From positions 3,968,001 through 4,032,000 of the forward strand of contig NC_059566.1 in assembly GCF_905220415.1 (NCBI RefSeq): 64,000 bases of DNA. Direction: 5' to 3'. Both the position numbers and the translations under genes were made by a program. Below, one piece after another: positions 51,701 to 60,700 of this stretch; the first letter of the stretch is position 1; every line of letters begins with the position of its first letter. The notes under the pieces were generated by a model. That model saw only the letters and a list, made by a program, of their open reading frames with translations, did no database searches and had not been told where the DNA came from. Source of the DNA: Colias croceus (lineage: Eukaryota; Arthropoda; Insecta; Lepidoptera; Pieridae).

Positions 51701-54700
51701 TTATGAAGAATTTATATTTAACGGTTTTTAATCGGTTAAAATTGTATTACTCTTATTAAACAATGTCATTTAAAATTTTTAATATAATAAAATTGAAGTG
51801 TCAGTTTTAAATATTGAAAATTTATTTTAACTAAATGCACTGTATGTTCATATTATCTATATACCAAAAAAGTAATTTTTACAATTTTTGTCTGTTCGCG
51901 CTAATCTAAGGAACGGCTCGACCGATTTTGATGAAACTTTCACTGGCAGATAGCTGTTGTTATAACTAACTCACTTGAACTGCTCCGGCGTGACGTGTTT
52001 CAAACTGTTCTTTAAGTGACGCTGTAAAGACGCTATCGACGCGAAACCGATTCCACATTGTGTGCAAAATGCTTCGGGGTTTTTCTGGAAATAAATATTA
52101 CAATAACTTATATGTATTTTTCCTGATATAATTATCTAACAAATCCTACTAATATGATAAATGCGAAAGTTTGTGAGGATGTGTGTGTGTGTGTTTGTTA
52201 CTCTTTCACGCAAATACTACTGAACCGATTACAATGAAATTAAGCACACATATAGAGGGTAACATGGATTAACACATAGGATAGGTTTTATCCCGGAAAT
52301 CCCACGGGAACGGAAACTATGCGGATTGCCTTTGAAAACGCGGGCGAAGCCGCGGGCGAAAAGCTAGTAATATATACACACTAATATAAAACGAGGATTA
52401 CATACAGGAGAGGATTCAATAATTTATTATTATAATATACTAGCTTCCACCCCCGGCTTCACCCACGCAGTCAAAGAAAAACCCGCATATTTCCCGTTCC
52501 CCTGGGATTTCCGGGATTGCGTAATTTTCCCGGGATAAAAAGTAGCCTATGTCCTTTCTCGGGTATCAAAATATCTCCATGCCAAATTTCATGAAAATTG
52601 GTTCAGTAGTTTGGGCGTGATTGAGTAACAGACAGACAGACAGAAATACTTTCGCATCTATAATACTAGCTTACCGCCCGCGGCTTCGCCCGCTTTCTCT
52701 AAAACGATTTGGGATTTAAACTATCCTATCTCTCAAGTTGGATCGAACTGCACATGGTGTGCGAATTTTATTATAATCGGTTAAGTGATTTAGGAGTCCA
52801 TTGAGGACAAACATTGTGACACGAGATTTATATATATTAAGATTAGTATGGATGATGTTACATATGTATTTTGTAAAATTAAATTGTAAAACTGACATGA
52901 TTTAAACGAGCAACTATGGAGTTTCTTGCCGGTTCTTCTCCATAGATACTGCTTTTCGAATCGGTGGTAAATGTTAAAAATATGTAATGACGTTTCAAAA
53001 ATGCTTCTAGAAGAAGTCCAATTGAATAAATAAATGTTTGAGTTTATTCGACTCACATTATTAGTGGCATGTTTCTCCAAATGCCGTTTCAGACTCGCCT
53101 TCCATCGAAATATTTTCTTGCAATACTGGCACGGAAACTCATTTTTAGACTCGTGTACAGATCTGAGGAATAAAATATTAAATAAATTAAAAATTACAAT
53201 ATACCACTACATAGTATAAAACAAAGTCGCTTTCTGTCCCTATGTCCCTTTGTATGCTTAAATCTTTAAAACTACGCAACGGATTTTGATGCGGTTTTTA
53301 TTAATAGATAGAGTGATTCAAGAGGAAGGTTAAATAATCTATTAGGTTTTAGACAAACCGGGCGAAGCCGCGGGCGGTAAACTAGTTTATTAATAAAATG
53401 TGTTTTAAAATAATAATAGTTTAAAAAAACTAAAAAACACGCTTTTTATAGAAAACCGAACTAAAAAATAGAAAATTTTATCAAATTAGTGTATTGTCAT
53501 CGGTCCTCAATAAATCTACAAAGTTTGAACGAAATCTGGCCGTTTAAAGTGGGTCAAAATCGCGCCCAAAGAAGTCGGTTACAAACATACAAACATACAG
53601 GTGAAGCTAATATAAAGCGTGTAATGATAAAATTCTTTAGTTTATGAATATCTCAAACCATAAAAATACTCTGTTTTTTAAATTAATCTTCAGTGTGTTA
53701 ATCCATATTATGTAATTATATTTTAGTAAAAATCGTTTATTAAATGTTAATAACAAACACTCCAATTTTATTATAGGAAAAGGACATTTTTTTGTTTCTT
53801 TCAATGTATAACTGATATCGCAAATTAAAAACTAAATATATGTTCCGGCCGAATTGAGAACCTCCTCCTTTTCAATTCGGCCGGTATGTTTTTTTTTATG
53901 TATGTACACCGATTACTCCGAGGTTTCTGAACCGATTTACGTGATTCTTTTTTGACGTGACAACGTCTTATAATTCGATATAGCCGGCTGCACGCCCGAA
54001 AGAACATGACTCATGCGGCGTTACCTCGCTCTGAGGCGTTCCGTAAGGCTTGAAGTGCGAGCGAGAGCGCGGAACGAGCGACAAAGAAGCACAATCGTTG
54101 TCACGTTCAACTATCGTCAGTAAACCGACTTTACAGACAACCAATTTTTTTGTTCGATGCGGGATGGTGTCGAATTGGTCCCATAAAAACTTTATTCGGA
54201 TAGGCCCAGTAGTTTTTATTTTATGAGCATTTTTGTCTGTATTTGTAAATGTTGCAAGTGCAAGTTTGAAGTCGGTTGTTTTTAACGCAGTTAGGTATCA
54301 CTTGTTTTGAAGTCGGTTAAAAATAAAACAATATACTCACATTCTATGATTCATAAGACCGGATCTATGTGTGAACGTTTTGTCACAATCTTTACACTGT
54401 ACGCGACGCTTGTGTGTGTCCCTGTGGTATCTGTGTTGGTCCACTGAACTAGAATACAATAATAATATCACACAATATTTTAATTATTGAATAAATCCAT
54501 ACTAATATTATATTTTTTTTTTTTTATTATTTATACAATACAATTCATTATAAATTAAATTAAACTGGCGCAAACATAATCTCTTTAGAGATTTACCGCG
54601 CGCCATCGCCGTCGACATACAAAATAAAGATAAGGTAATATTGACAAACAATAATACAACATTATTACATACATTCATTCACAGAACTAACAAAAATATT

Positions 54701-57700
54701 TCGCAACATCTAAACTTACATCTTTTATTTAATTATCGTAGGAAATAACAATCGTGGGTAGAAATAAAATAAAAATATAATAAAAATGCGAAAGTAACTC
54801 TGTCTGTCTGTCTGTCTGTTACTCAATCACGCCTAAACTGTAACCAATTTGCATGAAATTTGGTATGGAGATATTTTGATACCCGAGAAAGGACATAGGC
54901 TACTTTTTATCCCGGGACATAGGAAAGGTATTATCCCAGAAATCTCACGGGAACAGGACCTATGCTGGTTTTTCTTTGACTGCGCGGACGAAGCCGCGGG
55001 TGGAAAGCTAGTAATCTATATTTGTTTATTTAATCATTTATTGTACCACACCATTTAATATTACAATCTACATTCTACAGTATAAATATATATTTGTATG
55101 GATGCGAAGTACAAAAGGTGACCTTATCGCTTAGAAGCGATTTCTTCCAGGCCACCTAAGGTAAAGGATAGATATATCTAATATTATAAAGCTAAAGAGT
55201 TTGTTTGTTTGTTTGAACGCGCTAATCTCGGTAACTACTAGTCCGATTTGAAAAATTCTTTCGCTGATAGCCCATTTATCGAGGAAGGTTATAGGCTATG
55301 TATCATCACGCTACGACTAACAAGATTGGAGCCACGGGGGTGAAACCGCGCGGAGCAGCTAGTTATATACCACTCAATATTTAATTATTGAATAAATAAT
55401 TAAAATATAATAAATAATAAATTGCATTTACTCTCTAATAATGTCACTAACTCACTGAATAATTACCCACTGAATGAGTTCACTAAGTAGAAGATTGCTC
55501 CATACATTACTCCTCAATTACTAACTCACTAACAAACTACCTACGTTCATATGTACATGTTAACACATTACTTACTGATAACATAACTCACTCACTCACT
55601 CACTATATACAATTGAATTGTGTTGCATTCTTTAAAATATCCTCAAATTACTAACTTGTTTACATGAACATTATACACATAACATCACTTGCCCATTCAC
55701 TGTGTTCAATTAAATATTTTGCTTTATACAATACTCACTTACTCACTAACTGACTCCCAACTCACACAATCACTAACAGCGTCACCACTTCACTCACAAA
55801 GTCACTCAATAACATCGTCACCACTTCACTCACAAAGTCACTCACTCACCAACTAACTCACTCACCTCGAAACATGGCCGCAAACGTCACAAGAATAACT
55901 CTTAGCGCCATTACTATGGGCACTATCGTAGTGCCGTAATAATGTTTTAGCGTCGTTCGAACGCATTTTACATATTGCACATTCGTATCTGAAAATAATA
56001 ATAAATATAAGTATAATTTAAAAAAAAAGGGCGTGCCAAACAAACGGTTCAGAAGTGAAACTTCTTTGGCAAGATTCGAAGATACCAAAATCGTCGCCTT
56101 ACTCCATGACGTGACGGTATTGCCATGACGCGACGTTTAAATTTTACTCTCAAAAAAAGTTTCACTTGAAAAATAAACTATAAAAAAGAGTGTGTGTACT
56201 TATGTACACGCGTTAGAAGTTATACTTCTTTGACGTATGGAAAAAAATACTAGAATATAAAACTTGAACATAGTTTATTAACACACAAATATTTGCCCCG
56301 GGTGGGAATCGAACCCACGACCTCTGGCTTGGAAGGCAGGGCCACTATCAACCAAGCCAACCGGTCAGTCAATAACCAATCATATCGCTTCATTTAGTTT
56401 GAAGCGATAGTATTGGTTATTTACAAACACATTCCTCGCTACACATCATCGCACGTTATTGGTGGAAAAGAAAACATTCGACTGGCCGGTTGGCTTGGTT
56501 GTTAGTGGCCCTGCCTTCCAAGCCATAGGTCGTGGGTTCGATTCCCACCCGGGGCAAATATTTGTGTGATGAACATAGATGTTTGCTCTGTGTCTATGTG
56601 TTAATTATATATATGAGTATTTATTTAAAATTATATATTTAGGTATGTTTATCAGGCATCTGGTTTCCATAACACAAGCGAAAGCTTAGTATGGGATCAG
56701 ATCGTGCCGTGTGTGAAAATTGTCCCGAAATATGTATTTATTTATCATAAAAGAGTCGGTTACATACAAACATACAGATGAAGCTAATAAAAGCGTGTTA
56801 ATCTATACTAATATTAAAAAGCTGAAGAGTTTGTTTGTTTGAACGCGCTAATCTCAGGAACTACTGGTCCGATTTAAAAAATTCTTTCGGTGTTAGATAG
56901 CCCATTTATCGAGGAAGGCTATACTAATATTATAAAGCTTAAGAGTTTGTTTGTTTGAACGCGCTAATCTCAAGAACTATTGGTACGATTTGAAAAATTA
57001 TTTAGGTGTTAGATAGCCCATTTATCGAGGAAGGCTATAGGCTGTATATCATCACGCTAAGACCAACAGGAGCGGAGCAAAGCGAGTAAAACCGCGGGGC
57101 ACAGCTAGTAAATAATAAATACCTTTTCATATGCTTCTTATAGTGTGCGCCAAATCTTTCTATAGATGATAGTATTGTTTGACAAATGGGACACGTATAG
57201 TTTCCTTTTTTCTGTAAATATATAAATAAATATTATACAGGGTGTCCCACTGCTTGTATACTAAGCTCATAGGATGTTATAGTTTTGCATACGCTGAGTA
57301 CGTAAAAAGACTTATAAAATTCCAGACGCATTTTTTTTCAAATAGATGAAAAAACTTCTTAAAACTCTATGTGTACATCCCATAACAAGCAACCCAACTC
57401 TGCCACCAGCACGTGAGCTATCGTTTAAGATTATGTTTTCATTGACAAAATGCTCACATTAGCGAAGCGATGCCGGCTGCGCGAAGCTAGAGAAGAAAAC
57501 ATGGATTTTCAGGAAAAATTGGGCTTGACTTAATTTTGTTGTTTAAGTATTTTTTACGTGATCAGTGTATGCAAAACTACAAGTCCCTTCGCGCTTAGTT
57601 ATTTTAATTTATATTCTACCAAACACAAACTCAAACATTTATTTATTCAATTAGACTTCTTCTAGAAGTACTTTCGAATCGTCATTACATATTTTCAACA

Positions 57701-60700
57701 TTTACCACCGATTCGGAAAGCAGTATCTATAGAGAAGAACCGGCAAGAAACTCCATAGTTGTTCTTTTAAAATAATTTCTCAAAGAAATCGATTAAAATA
57801 TATAAAAAAGGACAAGCACCTTAATTTAAAAGATGTTAGTACATTTTATGTATTTTTTATACAATAATTTCCCTTTCGACTCGTTCAATATTCCTTACAA
57901 TCAGGGTTGCCTGGAAGAGATTGCTCGTGTGTATAAAAATGAAACCCGTTTCGCGTTGTCTATGTGTCATCACGCGTGAACCGATTTCGATGATTCTTTT
58001 TTTATTAGTGTTGAAGTACGAGGATGGTTCTTATGTAAAGAAAACGTAAATATGTACCACGGGCGAAGGTCGGGTCGGTATAAAATTATGGTCAAAGTTT
58101 GTTTGTATGTACATCACTACATATTATAAAACAAAGTCGCTTTCTCTGTCCCTATGTCCCTTTGTATGCTTAAATCTTTAAAACTACGCAACGGATTTTG
58201 ATGCGGTTTTTGAAGTGAAACTTCTTTATCGGGGTTGGAAAAAAATTTAGTGTAACATTTTTTCGTTACGCGTGACATTTTGCCGTTACGCGCCATCTTT
58301 TTCTTATCCCTACCACGCGTGATTCGACGTATTTCTGTAAAGTTGCATATAGTACTATTTTTTTTTAATAAGGTCATAAAGAAGTTTCACTTCTTCCGTG
58401 TGTACACGCACACATTTTTTTTTTTAATAGATAGAGTGATTCAAGAGGAAAGTTTTAGTATATAAATAATAAATAACATTATTGACATAAAAAATAGGTA
58501 TATCTTATCTTAATATATATAAATCTCGTGTCACAATGTTTGTCCTCAATGGACTCCTAAACCACTTAACCGATTAAAATAAAATTCGCACACCATGTGC
58601 AGTTCGATCCAACTTGAGAGATAGGATAGGTTTTATTCCGGAAATCCCACGGGAAAGGGAACTATGCGGGGTTTTCTCTGAAAATGCGGGCGAAGCTGCG
58701 GGCGGAAAGCTAGTAGGTATATAATTTATTAGGTTTTAGACAAAGCGGGCGGAGCCGCGGGCGGTAAGCTAGTAAAGCATAAATAAATATTTAATACTAA
58801 CACGATCATGCCGATTCTTCACATGAGCATTATAAGTGGATTTCTTCGTAAACGTGATTAAACAACTTGCACATTTATATTTTGAATTTAAAAAACTAAC
58901 ATTTTGCGATATCGCTTGTCTTTCCGCCATCATTTGATCGTATGTAAGCTGTATCGTATTTATTTTTTTTGTTTGTTCCTGCAAAAATAAAAAAAATATT
59001 AACAAAAATATATAAAATAAAATTTTTGAAGTGAAACTTCTTTATCGGGGTTGGAAAAAATTTGAGTTTAACATTTTTCCGTTACGCGCCATCTATTTCA
59101 TCCCTTCACGCGTGATTCGACGTATTTCTGTAAAGTTGCATTTAGTAAATTATTTTTTGAAAAACAAGGTCATAAAGAAGTTTCACTTCTTACGTGTGTA
59201 CACTAGTACACGCACACATTTTTTTAATATTTTACAGGAAAATCTGATAAAGATAATAATGAAACAGAAAACAAGAAAACAGAAACTTTACAGAAATACG
59301 TCGAATCACGCGTGGTAGGGATGAAAAAAGATGGCGCGTAACGGAAAAATGTCACGCGTAACGAAATAATGTTACACTAAATTTTTTTCCAACCCCGATA
59401 AAGAAGTTTCACTTCAAAAATATAAACAAAGATATTTAAAAAAAAAATTCATTGTTATCTTTATTAGATTTTCCTGTAAAATATAAAAAAATGGAATATT
59501 TTTTGGGTACAGCCACTACGGAAAATATTTGAACTTTTTTGTTGTAATAGTTTCCTATTGTGATTAAGTGTGTTTAAAATCCATCCATATCGGTTAAGCT
59601 GTTTCTGCGTTATAGATATCTAAATAAAAAAGGCAATAAGTTAATTTTTGAAGTGTAACAAAAGTGTAAAATTTCAAGGTCGCGTCATGGAGTAAGACGA
59701 CGATTTTAGTATGTTTGAATATTGCCAAATAAGTTTCACTTCTGACACGTGTGCTCAGCACAAACGCTCTTCTAATATATAAAAATCAATGCCACTTTTC
59801 GTTGTAATTCCATAACTCGAGAACGGCTGAACCGATTTCGATAATTCTTTTTTTATTATATTCCTTGAAGTACGAGGATGGTTCTTATGTAGAGAAAACG
59901 TTAATATGTACCACGGGCGAAGCCGGGGCGGACCGCTAGTTTTATCTAAAAACTAGCTTTCCACCTGCGGCTTTGCCCGCGCAGTTAAAAAGAACCCCGC
60001 ATAGTTTCCGTTCCCGTGGAATTTCCGGGGAAAACCCATCCTATGTCCCAGGGTAAAAAGTAGCCTATGTCCTTTCTCGGGTATCAAAATATCTCTATAC
60101 CAAATTTCATGCAAATTGGTTCAGTAGTTTAGGCGTGATTGAGTAACAGACAGACAGACAGAGTTACTTTCGCATTTATAATATTAATATAGTATGGATT
60201 ACCTCTATCTCACTCTTTCTCCTACTCCTTACATTAATCCTTCTCAGTCTATTCATCTTCCTTTCTTTTAATAAAGATTTGTTTAACTCTTCGTCGTTTC
60301 CTTGCTCTAAAGATTCCATATCTGTAATAAAATTATTTATTATATTTATTTTATCATACACTAGCTTTCCGCCTGCGGCCTCACCCGCGTTTTCAAAGAA
60401 AAACCCGCATAGTTCCCGTTCCCGTGCGATTTCCGGGATAAAAACATCGGGTATCATTTAACACGTTAAACGCTTTAAGAAAAATTGAGTTTTTCCATTC
60501 AGGCCACAAGGCTCATCGGTGAGCCTTATCATACCGGACCGTTCGAGCCATGGTGGTCACCCGTGAGCCGCGTGACAGGTCCAACGTAAACGCTTCCCAC
60601 AAGCCATAGACTGCAGCTATGAAACAAAACGCGTATGGAATTGAGGCCCAGTAGCCGGTACGGACTGCGTGGTTTTCAAATCCGATGGAAACTTACTAGT

